From NCBI GenBank assembly GCA_944385455.1, contig CALWXI010000110.1, positions 1 to 20,005 of the forward strand: a DNA stretch of 20,005 nucleotides, in the 5' to 3' direction. Of this stretch, positions 7,815 through 15,837 are shown in pieces. The translations under genes and the position numbers were made by a program. The number at the start of each line of letters is the position of its first letter. Position 1 is the first letter of the stretch. This DNA is from an uncultured Oscillospiraceae bacterium (GTDB lineage Bacteria; Bacillota; Clostridia; Oscillospirales; Oscillospiraceae). A model generated the notes under the pieces. That model had not been told where the DNA came from. It did no database searches and saw only the letters and a program-made list of their open reading frames with translations.

Positions 7815-8878
7815 TACCGCACACCGCCTTTCATGAGATCCACAAACCGGTCAAAGAGGAAGGATGTATCCTTGGGACCCGTGCAGGCCTCGGGATGGAA
7901 CTGCACCGTAAAGGCCCGCAGCTCCGGATAGTCGATGCCCTCGCAGGTACCGTCGTTGGCGTTGGCAAAGGACACCCGGCCCATTTTCACCGTGCCGGAA
8001 TCCACCGCGTAGCCGTGGTTCTGGCTGGTGATGTAGGTCCGCACGCCGTTCAGGTCCCGCACAGGCTGGTTGACGCCCCGGTGGCCGTACTTGAGCTTGT
8101 AGGTGGAGCCGCCGGCGGCCAGGGCCGTCAGCTGGTGGCCCAGGCAGATGCCGAACACCGGGACCTTACCCAGGAGGGCGCGGATCTGGTCGATCTGATA
8201 GACGTTCTCCGCGGGGTCCCCGGGACCGTTGGAGAGCATGACGCCGTCCGGCCGGGCCGCCAGGATCTCCTCAGCGGAAACGGCGGCGGGCAGCACCGTC
8301 ACGGTGCAGCCCCGCTTCTGGAGCTCCCGGATGATGTTGTGCTTGGCGCCGTAGTCGATGAGGCTGACGCGGAAGCGCTCCTCTCCCACCGCCGGATGCT
8401 CCGACGGGGCCCGGCAGGTGACGGCCTCCACCACGCCGGTAACAGCATAGCGTTCCACTTCCTGAAGGTCGGCGGGGACTTCGTCGCAGATGGCGGCGTT
8501 CATGACGCCGTGCTCCCGGATGATCCGGGTCAGCTCCCGGGTGTCCACGCCATACAGGCCCGGCACCCCCTGCTCTTTGAGGAAGCTGTCCAGATCGCAG
8601 TCCGTACGGAAATTGGACGGCGCCTCGCACCACTCCCGGACCACATAGCCCCGGACGCAGCACGCGCCCTCAAAGTCCTCCCGGATGATGCCGTAGTTCC
8701 CGAGGAGGGGGTAGGTCTGCATGACAATCTGCCCGGCATAGCTGGGGTCTGTCAGCGTCTCGATATAACCGCACATGCCGGTGGTGAACACCAGTTCCCC
8801 CACGGTTTCGGTGTCCGCGCCGAACCGGATGCCCTCAAACACCCGGCCGTCCTGCAGCACCAGATATCCCTTTTTCAT
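7814..8878 (-). CDS. carA: Carbamoyl-phosphate synthase small subunit (glutaminase)
   Basis: A 354-residue CarA, normal length. The N-terminal CPSase small domain (residues ~1-130: DGRVFEG, FTTGMCGYIETLTDPSY) is followed by a class I glutamine amidotransferase domain (~170-350). The triad is visible as Cys245 in FGICLGHQ and His328/Glu330 in FHPEA. It hydrolyses glutamine and channels ammonia to the CarB half of the partner. The start follows GGGAGGAG with short spacing. Its stop shares one base with the carB ATG (TAATG), so the subunits are translationally coupled at equal dose. A sigma-A promoter lies about 55 bases upstream; the leader is short, with no attenuator-like hairpin and T-run, so PyrR-type termination control is not evident. 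Confidence 0.97.
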   Translation of the reverse strand: MKKGYLVLQDGRVFEGIRFGADTETVGELVFTTGMCGYIETLTDPSYAGQIVMQTYPLLGNYGIIREDFEGACCVRGYVVREWCEAPSNFRTDCDLDSFLKEQGVPGLYGVDTRELTRIIREHGVMNAAICDEVPADLQEVERYAVTGVVEAVTCRAPSEHPAVGEERFRVSLIDYGAKHNIIRELQKRGCTVTVLPAAVSAEEILAARPDGVMLSNGPGDPAENVYQIDQIRALLGKVPVFGICLGHQLTALAAGGSTYKLKYGHRGVNQPVRDLNGVRTYITSQNHGYAVDSGTVKMGRVSFANANDGTCEGIDYPELRAFTVQFHPEACTGPKDTSFLFDRFVDLMKGGVR

Positions 8879-8931
8879 AGGCTCCTCCCACTTTTGACCG
8901 CATTACGCCAATTTTATGGTATTTGAAAAAT

Positions 8932-8960
8932 ATTATGACGGTTTTTTCCATGTCCGTCAA
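8932..8960 (-). promoter_or_regulatory. Sigma-A promoter of the carA-carB/dapF operon
   Basis: On the minus strand, TTGACG (8960-8955) and CATAAT (8937-8932) are exactly 17 bases apart, giving a start near 8925 and a ~45-base leader. A 6-bp inverted repeat, TGACGG (8936-8941) and CCGTCA (8954-8959), spans both boxes and could bind a regulator, but its arms largely consist of the promoter boxes. The leader is AT-rich, and I could not identify a convincing ARG box or PyrR site. The remaining bases (8961-9054), up to the divergent promoter, show nothing I can name. Confidence 0.75.
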
Positions 8961-9054
8961 TGCTTTCTTGCGCCTGGCTCATAGGACTTTCCCGCAGGAG
9001 AGGTAATACTTTTTGTGCATTTTCCTGGACCCGTTCACCGGAGACGGAAAGACA

Positions 9055-9083
9055 TTGCGCGGCTGGCGGCGGCGCGGTATAAT
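9055..9083 (+). promoter_or_regulatory. Sigma-A promoter of the PAS-repeat gene
   Basis: TTGCGC (9055-9060) and a perfect TATAAT (9078-9083) are 17 bases apart, 36 bases before the ATG at 9119. The spacer is unusually GC-rich. The transcript would begin near 9090 with a very short leader carrying the GAGAGGGGG ribosome binding site. Confidence 0.85.
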
Positions 9084-9118
9084 GATACTGATTTTTCTTT
9101 GAGAGGGGGCGGCGCGGC

Positions 9119-11407
9119 ATGGCGAGGCGTCTGGACCGGTTCACCCAGCCATTCGTCCAAAGCCGGATCCCTTTCCTGCTGACGGAAGTGCTCACCGACG
9201 GCCGCGGTGAGATGACCGATCTGGTATGCCGCTTCGCCAACGCCGCCGCCGGGACGCTGCTGGGCCTGCCGCCGGAGGAGCTGACGGGCGCCCGGTTCAC
9301 CCGCCGCTTTCCCGGCCGTTCCCTCTCTCCTCTCGCTCCTTTGGCGGAAGTGGCCTTCTCCGGCTCCGCCGCCTCCTTTCCCTACGTCACGCTGCTGGGC
9401 CGGCAGATCACCATCACCTGCTACCAGCCTGCCTACGGCATGGCCGCTGTGATCCTGGACAGTCCCGGCGAGGAGGACCCCTCTCTGCTGGCCGAGCGTC
9501 TTCCCGCCGCCGCCTGCGTGCTGGAGCTGAGCCGTGATGGCCTCAAGTGCCTGTTTTTCAACCAGCAGCTCTGCCGGCTGACGGGCTGGAGCCGCAGGGA
9601 GCTGCTGGATCTCAGCGGCGGAGACTTTGCCCGCCTCGCCGCGACGGAGGACTGGCCGGACCTGCTCCAGGCCCTGCTGGACGCCGCCAGGGATCAGCGA
9701 TCCCTGGCCCATGAATTCCGGCTGCTGCGCCGGGAGGGAGCCCCCCTCTGGGTGGACCTGCGGGCCGAACACATCCACAGCCGGGAAAACCGCTCCACGT
9801 TTTACGCTCTGCTGCTGGACATCGACCGGCGCCGCCGGGACCGCCAGCTTCTTACCCAGGCCACGGCCCAGCTGACCTCCTCTCAGGCCAGGCTCTCCGC
9901 ACTGTTCCAAAATCTCCCCGGCGGGTTCTGCCTGCTGCGTCAATCCCCGGATGGCGTCCTGCAGCCTCTGGAGATCAGCCGGGGACTTTCGGCACTTTTG
10001 AACCTTTCTCCCGCCGCTTTGCGCCGTCTGGCCGGAGACCCGCTGCGCCGGGTTCTGCCTGCCGACCGGGAGCCGCTGGCCGCCGCCATTGCCCGTGCCC
10101 ATGCCATGGACGTGCCGCTGCGGCATGTTTGCCGCCTGCGGCCCAAGGGCGGCGGCACCGTGTGGATACAGCTGGACGCCATTCGTCAGCCGGAACCGGA
10201 CGGCGGAGCTCTGATCTACGCCGCCTGCCAGGACATTACGGGAAGCAAGGAATTGGAGGCGGAATTGATGTTCCAGCGCCAGCTGACCCAGCTGCTGGAA
10301 CGGACCGCCGTGGTGCTGCTGGACTATGATCCGGAATCCGATACCGCCCGCATCCACCGCCGGGACTCTGACGGCCGGGACGGCGTCCACGTGGTACGGA
10401 ACTATCTGGCCACGGCGCAGGAGGACACCCCCATCCACCCGGAGGACCGACGCCGTCTGGCGGCCGGTGTGCGCCGGGCTGCCGCTCATCCGGCAGTGGA
10501 GACCCTGGAATACAGGGCCGATTACGACGGCCGGGGCTGGCGGAGTTACCGCGTCACCTGGCTGCGCCAAATCGACTCCCAGGGGAATGTCACCCGGCTT
10601 TTGGGCAAAGCGGAGGATATTACCGCCGCCAACGCCGCGGCAGAGCGCTTCCAGCAGCTGTGCGCCGCCCAGCGGCGGACGGCGCCGGACGTCCTGGCAG
10701 TGGTCCGGCTGGACCTCACGGACGACCGCATCCAAAATGCTCAGGCCACAGGATACCTGAAGCAGGTCCTTTTTGGAAACACGGCGGATGCCTGTCTGCG
10801 TCACCTGAGCGCCAACGTACCGGATCCGGCCCAGCAGGCGCGGTTTTCCGCCTGCTTCTCCCGGCAGGCCCTGCTGGACTCCCTCCAGCGCGGACAAAGT
10901 GAACTCCGGCTGGAACACCGCTTCACGGCAGAAGGCGGACTGGCTCCGTGGGCGGAAACCTGCGTGCAGCTGCTTCCGGACCCGGACAGCGGCCACGCCG
11001 TGGCCTTCTGCGCCATCCGCAGCATTCAGGACCGCCGCTGTGCCCTTCCCATGATCCAGGCGCTCTCCGGCTCCTGGGCAGCAGTCCTCACAGTGGACGC
11101 CGCCACCGGCGTCTGCCGTCTCTGGAGCGGGGGAGCGCCCCTTCCCTCCGGCATGACCTACCGCGCGCTGGCAGCCGGACGCGGCCGGACCCATACCCCC
11201 TCCTCCGGCCGCACCGCCGTCCGCCGGGCCGCCCGGCTGGAGACGGTCCTGGCCCATTTGGAAACCGCGGAGACCTACCGGCTGGAAATGCCGGCTGACA
11301 GCGCCGCGCTCTTGAGCGGCCGGACGCTCTGCTGGCAATGGCTGGATCGGACCGGAGGGACCCTGCTGCTCACCATCTCCGGCCCGCCTCTGGACGGTAT
11401 CTTCTGA
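9119..11407 (+). CDS. Multi-PAS domain protein without a recognisable output domain
   Basis: A 762-residue soluble protein; no signal peptide or membrane helix is visible. It reads as tandem PAS/PAC-like units at roughly residues 20-115, 128-237, 260-375, 395-503, 520-638 and a degenerate one at 650-760. Units 2-4 are clearest: FFNQQLCRLTGWSRRELLDL in unit 2, the PAC-like ending YAACQDITGSKELEAE in unit 3, IHPEDRRRL and LLGKAEDITAANAAAERF in unit 4. PAS domains bind ligands or cofactors or mediate dimerisation. No histidine kinase, GGDEF, EAL, methyl-accepting or HTH domain follows, so the partner must act in trans or the output has been lost. The gene is monocistronic, with its own promoter and terminator. 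It is divergent from carA; functional linkage is not evident. Confidence 0.8.
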   Translation: MARRLDRFTQPFVQSRIPFLLTEVLTDGRGEMTDLVCRFANAAAGTLLGLPPEELTGARFTRRFPGRSLSPLAPLAEVAFSGSAASFPYVTLLGRQITITCYQPAYGMAAVILDSPGEEDPSLLAERLPAAACVLELSRDGLKCLFFNQQLCRLTGWSRRELLDLSGGDFARLAATEDWPDLLQALLDAARDQRSLAHEFRLLRREGAPLWVDLRAEHIHSRENRSTFYALLLDIDRRRRDRQLLTQATAQLTSSQARLSALFQNLPGGFCLLRQSPDGVLQPLEISRGLSALLNLSPAALRRLAGDPLRRVLPADREPLAAAIARAHAMDVPLRHVCRLRPKGGGTVWIQLDAIRQPEPDGGALIYAACQDITGSKELEAELMFQRQLTQLLERTAVVLLDYDPESDTARIHRRDSDGRDGVHVVRNYLATAQEDTPIHPEDRRRLAAGVRRAAAHPAVETLEYRADYDGRGWRSYRVTWLRQIDSQGNVTRLLGKAEDITAANAAAERFQQLCAAQRRTAPDVLAVVRLDLTDDRIQNAQATGYLKQVLFGNTADACLRHLSANVPDPAQQARFSACFSRQALLDSLQRGQSELRLEHRFTAEGGLAPWAETCVQLLPDPDSGHAVAFCAIRSIQDRRCALPMIQALSGSWAAVLTVDAATGVCRLWSGGAPLPSGMTYRALAAGRGRTHTPSSGRTAVRRAARLETVLAHLETAETYRLEMPADSAALLSGRTLCWQWLDRTGGTLLLTISGPPLDGIF

Positions 11408-11409
11408 AC

Positions 11410-11443
11410 AAAAAACCGTGCGTCTGCGACGCACGGTTTTTTT
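11410..11443. terminator. Bidirectional intrinsic terminator between the PAS gene and lepA
   Basis: A perfect inverted repeat (11410-11424 with 11428-11442, core ACCGTGCGTC) has six A residues on the left and seven T residues on the right. It begins three bases past the PAS gene stop (11407) and lies 22 bases beyond the lepA stop, so it can serve both convergent genes. Confidence 0.92.
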
Positions 11444-11464
11444 ACATGATGGAGGATACCGGAC

Positions 11465-13270
11465 TCACTCGTCCAGCTTGAGGACCGCCAGGAATGCCTC
11501 CGTGGGAATCTGCACCGATCCCAGGGACCGCATCTTCTTCTTGCCCTCCTTCTGCTTTTCCAACAGCTTCTTTTTCCGGGTGATATCGCCGCCGTAGCAC
11601 TGGGCCAGCGCGTCCTTGCGCATGGCCTTGACGGTCTCCCGGGCAATGACCCGGCCGCCGATGGCCGCCTGGACAGGGATCTCGAAGAGCTGGCGGGGGA
11701 TATTCTCCTTGAGCTTTTCGCACAGCCGCCGTGCCCGGGGATAGGCCTTATCCTTGTGGGCGATGAAGCTCAAAGCGTCCACGCCTTCCCCGTTGAGCTT
11801 CAGATCCACCTTCACCAGCTCGCTGGGCCGGTAGCCGGAGAGCTCATAGTCCAGGGAAGCGTAGCCCCGGGTGTTGGCCTTCAGAGCGTCGAAGAAGTCG
11901 TAGATGATCTCATTGAGGGGCATCTGGTAATGCATCTCCACCAGATTCGTGTCCAGATACTGCATATCCTTGAACTCACCCCGGCGGTCCTGGCACATGG
12001 GCATGATGCTGCCCACGTACTCGTTGGGGGCGATGATGCTCACCTTCACATACGGCTCCTCCGCCCGCTCGATGACAGCGGGGTCCGGGTAGTTGTGAGG
12101 ATTGTCCACCGCCACCATGGTCCCATCGGTCTTGTAGACGTGATAGATGACGGAGGGCAGCGTGGTCACCAGATCCAGATCGAATTCCCGCTCCAGCCGT
12201 TCCTGGATCACTTCCATGTGAAGCATGCCCAAAAAGCCGCACCGGAAACCGAAGCCCAGCGCCACGGAGCTCTCCGGTTCAAAGCTCAGCGCCGCGTCGT
12301 TGAGCCGCAGCTTTTCCAATGCATCCCGCAGGTCCGGATACTTGGACCCGTCTTCGGTGTAGATACCGCAGTAAACCATGGGCTGCACGGGCCGGTAGCC
12401 GGGCAGCGCCTCGGCGGCGGGATTGGCGGCGTCGGTGACGGTGTCGCCCACCCGGGTATCCTGGACGTTTTTGATGCTGGCGGTAAAGTAGCCCACCTCG
12501 CCGGCCTCCAGCTTCTCACAGGATTCCATGCCCAGGGGCAGCAGATGACCGCACTCCACCACCTGGTACTGGGCGCCGGAGGCCATGAGTTTTACCGTCT
12601 GCCCCGTGCGGATGGAGCCGTCCATCACCCGCATATAGACGATGACGCCCCGGTAACTGTCGTACTGGCTGTCAAAGATCAGCGCCTTCAAAGGGGCGTT
12701 CACGTCTCCCCTGGGGGCCGGGACGTTCCGCACCACGTCCTCCAGCACCGCCTCAATGTTGGTGCCCATCTTGGCGGAGATCTCCGGGGCGTCCATGGCC
12801 GGCAGGCCGATGATGTCCTCTACCTCCTGCTTGGCCTTGCGGGGATCCGCGGCGGGCAGATCGATCTTGTTGAATACCGGCAGGATCTCCAGCTCATGCT
12901 CCATGGCCAGATATGTGTTGGCCAGGGTCTGGGCCTCCACGCCCTGGGTGGCGTCCACCACCAGCACCGCCCCCTCACAGGCCGCCAGGGACCTGGAGAC
13001 CTCATAGTTGAAGTCCACATGACCCGGTGTGTCGATGAGATTCAGCTCGTAGCTCTGGCCGTCCCGGGCCTTGTAGTCCAGCTTCACCGCCCGGGCCTTG
13101 ATGGTGATGCCCCGCTCCCGCTCCAGGTCCATGTTGTCCAGCAGCTGGTTTTCCATCTGCCGCTGGCTCACCGCCTCGCACTTTTCCAGCAGCCGGTCCG
13201 CCAGGGTGGACTTGCCGTGGTCAATGTGGGCGATGATGGAAAAGTTCCGGATGTTGCTCTGTTTGCTCAT
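11465..13270 (-). CDS. lepA: Elongation factor 4 (LepA) translational GTPase
   Basis: A 601-residue EF4, normal length. It is a ribosome-binding GTPase implicated in back-translocation and in ribosome biogenesis or initiation. The G1 motif AHIDHGKST (residues 14-22), G3 DTPGH (80-84) and G4 NKID (134-137) are intact, followed by EF-G-like domains and the LepA-specific C-terminal domain (IPRQLFEIPVQAAIGGRVIA, then RKKKLLEKQKEGKKKMR). The start at 13270 gives MSKQSNIRNFSIIAHIDHGK and has GGAGG ten bases upstream; an in-frame extension to 13390 would run into the upstream gene and is rejected. It lies 47 bases behind the SGNH-like gene with no terminator or clear promoter in between, so it is probably co-transcribed with the XRE-MBOAT-SGNH unit. 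Confidence 0.97.
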   Translation of the reverse strand: MSKQSNIRNFSIIAHIDHGKSTLADRLLEKCEAVSQRQMENQLLDNMDLERERGITIKARAVKLDYKARDGQSYELNLIDTPGHVDFNYEVSRSLAACEGAVLVVDATQGVEAQTLANTYLAMEHELEILPVFNKIDLPAADPRKAKQEVEDIIGLPAMDAPEISAKMGTNIEAVLEDVVRNVPAPRGDVNAPLKALIFDSQYDSYRGVIVYMRVMDGSIRTGQTVKLMASGAQYQVVECGHLLPLGMESCEKLEAGEVGYFTASIKNVQDTRVGDTVTDAANPAAEALPGYRPVQPMVYCGIYTEDGSKYPDLRDALEKLRLNDAALSFEPESSVALGFGFRCGFLGMLHMEVIQERLEREFDLDLVTTLPSVIYHVYKTDGTMVAVDNPHNYPDPAVIERAEEPYVKVSIIAPNEYVGSIMPMCQDRRGEFKDMQYLDTNLVEMHYQMPLNEIIYDFFDALKANTRGYASLDYELSGYRPSELVKVDLKLNGEGVDALSFIAHKDKAYPRARRLCEKLKENIPRQLFEIPVQAAIGGRVIARETVKAMRKDALAQCYGGDITRKKKLLEKQKEGKKKMRSLGSVQIPTEAFLAVLKLDE

Positions 13271-13317
13271 ATTGCATAAACCTCCGTTGGGGTCTGAAAA
13301 TGCCGCTTCCCAGCCGG

Positions 13318-14421
13318 TCACGAACCCGGCTGCCACACCACCGGCGCGCCGTGGTCGATGTTCCACTTCCACCAGAACGCGTCGGTCCAAAGCTGGTCAT
13401 AGTCATAGTTTACCACAAATTCCCGCCAGCCCGCCAGCTTCTCTTCCGCATCTTCCGCCGTCAGCAGGCACGTGCCATCCGCGATCCGCTCCAGCACCAG
13501 GGCGTCCGCCTCGCCGGAGCAGTGGATATAATCGCAGTAATAGTCCAGGTTCGTCACAATCTCCGCATCCAGCAGCGGGGCATGGAGGCGGATGTTGTCC
13601 TGCTGCGTCAGCATCCCGCAGGCCAGCTCCAAAGCAGCGAATACCGCCTCCGTCTCCCCCTGCCGGATGGTCTTATCCCAGTAGAGAAGGCTGTACGGCG
13701 GGAAAAAGATATCGAACTTCGTGTCCGGATATGTCTCCGCCCACCGGCAGATCACCGCCAGATTGGCCTGTGCGTTTTCCAGATATGTCTCCGCCGGCAG
13801 CTGCTCCTGGGATACCGCCGGGCGGTCGTAGTTATCCAGAGCCGTCATATGGTTCCACCAGATATCTCCGTCCCAGGTGAAGGCGTCGTCCAGCGCCGTA
13901 CCGCCGCCGCCGCGCAGCGTCAGCAGGGAGTAGATGCCGTAATAGAGCGTATCCCGGTTGAGGAAATACCGGGCATCATCCAGAGGGTCATCGTTATAGA
14001 GATACTCCGGCAGTGCGCCGGTGAGGCCGCTCTCATCCCGGATCAGGATGTTGGGGTCCAGGCCGAAGAGCACCCGCCGGGGCGGATGCGTGCGAAACAC
14101 CGCAGAGAGGGTGGTGTCAAATTCGCTCATGTAGCCGTCGGGCACCGTCAGCTTCACCGCCGGGCCGTCAAACACCGCCTGGATCTGACTGGGCCGGTAG
14201 TTTGCCACCATGGAGGTGCCCAGCACCACCGTATCCGCCCGGGCATGGCGCAGCAGTCCGGCGTTCTGATAGCGCTCGTTAAAAAAAACGCCCCTGCCGC
14301 CCTTGGGCAGCCGTACATAAAAACAGGGGTCCGCCGCCCAGACAAAGGCGGCCGCTGCCGCCAGCAGCACGCACACCGCGGCCAGCACACCGGCGGCCCA
14401 CCGCCCGTAGGAATGTCTCAC
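13318..14421 (-). CDS. Membrane-anchored SGNH-like protein, partner of the MBOAT acyltransferase
   Basis: A 367-residue protein: short cytoplasmic N-tail, one hydrophobic helix (residues ~9-29), then an extracellular domain. LGTSM places a candidate nucleophile at Ser70, and DYIH at Asp297/His300 resembles the SGNH DxxH pair, as in AlgJ/AlgX/DltD-type partners that complete acyl transfer to envelope polymers. Overall similarity to named families is low, so the catalytic assignment is inference. I chose a GTG start (14421): AAGGAGG lies five bases upstream and overlaps the MBOAT TGA stop, indicating translational coupling. The frame is open ~65 codons further upstream, but that stretch lies in the MBOAT gene and looks non-native. 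A T8 tract encodes Val45-Phe46-Phe47. Confidence 0.75.
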   Translation of the reverse strand: MRHSYGRWAAGVLAAVCVLLAAAAAFVWAADPCFYVRLPKGGRGVFFNERYQNAGLLRHARADTVVLGTSMVANYRPSQIQAVFDGPAVKLTVPDGYMSEFDTTLSAVFRTHPPRRVLFGLDPNILIRDESGLTGALPEYLYNDDPLDDARYFLNRDTLYYGIYSLLTLRGGGGTALDDAFTWDGDIWWNHMTALDNYDRPAVSQEQLPAETYLENAQANLAVICRWAETYPDTKFDIFFPPYSLLYWDKTIRQGETEAVFAALELACGMLTQQDNIRLHAPLLDAEIVTNLDYYCDYIHCSGEADALVLERIADGTCLLTAEDAEEKLAGWREFVVNYDYDQLWTDAFWWKWNIDHGAPVVWQPGS

Positions 14422-14432
14422 AGGCGCCTCCT

Positions 14433-15836
14433 TCAAAAGTTGGAATAGATAAACCCGGTGATACCGGTAAAGGACAGAACACTCCATGCCGTCAGCACCG
14501 CCAGCACCGCGCCGCGCCACCAGACGGGACGGAAGGTATCCATCCGCCCCACCGGCTCCTCCCGCATCAGCGACACCGCCAGTCCCGCCAGCATCACCGC
14601 TCCCAGCAGCAGCCATTGCGCCGGAAGGTCCGGCGCCGCCAGGGCGGCAGCGGCCGTCTCGGAGTCAAAAAAGCCCTCCAGCAGCCACTCCCCGGGCATC
14701 CGCAGCCCGCCGGATACCGCCGCGGACAGCATCGCCCCTGCAGCATGCAGATCCGGCGCCCGGAAAAAGACCCAGGCCACATTCACAAAGAGGAAGGTTC
14801 CGGCCCAGCGCACCGCCCCGGGCAGACGCTCCCGTCCGGGGCCCCAAGCACGCTCGGCGATCTGCGCCAGACCGTGGAGCAGCCCCCACACCAGAAAGGT
14901 CCAGCCCGCGCCGTGCCACCAGCCGCTGACCAGATACACCACCAGAATATTCCTGTAGGTCCGCAGCGGCCCTTTCCGGCTGCCTCCCAGAGGAAAATAG
15001 ACGCACTGGCGCAAAAAGGAGGTGAGGGTCCTGTGCCATCGCTTCCAAAACTCTCCCACGCTGAGGCTGCGGTAGGGCACATCAAAGTTCACCGGCAGAC
15101 GCACTCCCAGCAGTCGGGCAGCACCGGAGGCGATGTCGCAGTAGCCGGAAAAGTCCAGATACAGCTGGAGGGTATAGGCCAGCATCACCAGCCAGGCCTC
15201 CGGGGCGCTGAGTCTCTCCGCGCCGCTCCAGCCGTTGGCCACCACCGTTCCCAGCGGGTCTGCCAGCAGCACCTTCTTGACGGTGCCCCAGCACAGGGCA
15301 TACAGCCCCGCTGCAGCATCCCGGGCGCCGGGCCGCAGAAATCCCGCCTCCTTCAGCTGTGGAAAGAACTCCCCGGCTCGGAGAATGGGACCGGAGGTCA
15401 CCGTGGGGAAAAACAGCGCAAACAGAGGCCAGGGCTCCCCACCGGCGGGGCGGTAGTCTCCGGTATACACATCCCGCAGCAGCCACAGCTGCTGAAAGGT
15501 GAAAAAGCTCAGGCCCATGGGCGCCCAGTCCAGCGACCAGGCTCCGCCGGTGAAAAAGCCCGCATACTTGAACACTGCCAGCACCGCTGCGTGGTAACAG
15601 CAGGCCAGCACCAGATTTCGGCGGCGATGCGGCCCGGACAGCGCTCCCAAGGCCGTCCGGGTCACCGCCACACCCGCGGCCAGCACTGCCAGCGCGGCCC
15701 AGCCGCCGCCGGAGAGGTAAAAGGCCAGACAGAAAAGCTCCAGGGCCATGACGGCGGCAGGCGTGCCGGACAGTCCCCGGCAGACCAGCGCCGCCGCCGC
15801 CAGGAACACCGGAAAGGACAGGGATTGAAAGGTCAT
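14433..15836 (-). CDS. MBOAT family membrane O-acyltransferase (AlgI/DltB-like)
   Basis: A 467-residue polytopic protein of about ten or more membrane segments. Family landmarks are in order: SFFTFQQLWLLRDVYTG (109-125), LFFPTVTSGPILR (141-153), LQLYLDFSGYCDIASG (223-238), EFWKRWHRTL (262-271) and VSGWWHGAGWTFLVWG (303-318), with the conserved histidine at His308. These proteins move acyl groups from a cytoplasmic donor to a cell-surface acceptor (alginate, teichoic acid, peptidoglycan or glycan) together with an SGNH-like partner. The start is one base after the XRE gene stop (TGATATG), with only a weak ribosome binding site, so translation is likely coupled. The stop overlaps the partner's ribosome binding site. 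Acceptor polymer unknown; no dltA/dltC carrier genes are nearby, so this is not a standard dlt operon. Confidence 0.93.
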   Translation of the reverse strand: MTFQSLSFPVFLAAAALVCRGLSGTPAAVMALELFCLAFYLSGGGWAALAVLAAGVAVTRTALGALSGPHRRRNLVLACCYHAAVLAVFKYAGFFTGGAWSLDWAPMGLSFFTFQQLWLLRDVYTGDYRPAGGEPWPLFALFFPTVTSGPILRAGEFFPQLKEAGFLRPGARDAAAGLYALCWGTVKKVLLADPLGTVVANGWSGAERLSAPEAWLVMLAYTLQLYLDFSGYCDIASGAARLLGVRLPVNFDVPYRSLSVGEFWKRWHRTLTSFLRQCVYFPLGGSRKGPLRTYRNILVVYLVSGWWHGAGWTFLVWGLLHGLAQIAERAWGPGRERLPGAVRWAGTFLFVNVAWVFFRAPDLHAAGAMLSAAVSGGLRMPGEWLLEGFFDSETAAAALAAPDLPAQWLLLGAVMLAGLAVSLMREEPVGRMDTFRPVWWRGAVLAVLTAWSVLSFTGITGFIYSNF

Positions 15837-15837
15837 A

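Noticed and set aside
3711..7931. A 1406-codon plus-strand open frame opposite carB-dapF
   Set aside because: It is a His/Gly/Val-rich translation with no family resemblance, produced by codon bias of the real minus-strand CarB-DapF gene on the opposite strand.
8879..8931. PyrR-type attenuator or arginine-repressor box in the carA leader
   Set aside because: No terminator/antiterminator hairpins are present and the AT-rich stretch has no convincing ARG-box match by eye.
9035..11434. A 799-codon minus-strand open frame opposite the PAS gene
   Set aside because: Low-complexity Gly/Gln/Ala-rich translation; the plus-strand frame has a consensus promoter, a ribosome binding site and PAS motifs.
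11756..13279. A 507-codon plus-strand open frame opposite lepA
   Set aside because: Antisense shadow of the conserved LepA; composition is His/Val/Gly-rich without motifs.
13271..13390. N-terminal extension of LepA by 40 residues
   Set aside because: The extension overlaps the SGNH-like gene; a proper ribosome binding site and the family-typical start place the ATG at 13270.
14422..14616. N-terminal extension of the SGNH-like protein by 65 residues
   Set aside because: Gly/Ala-rich out-of-frame reading of the MBOAT gene; AAGGAGG points to the GTG at 14421 instead.
14433..15836. MBOAT as DltB of a D-alanylation operon
   Set aside because: No dltA, dltC or dltX gene is nearby and the partner does not look like a standard DltD, so a general MBOAT call is safer.
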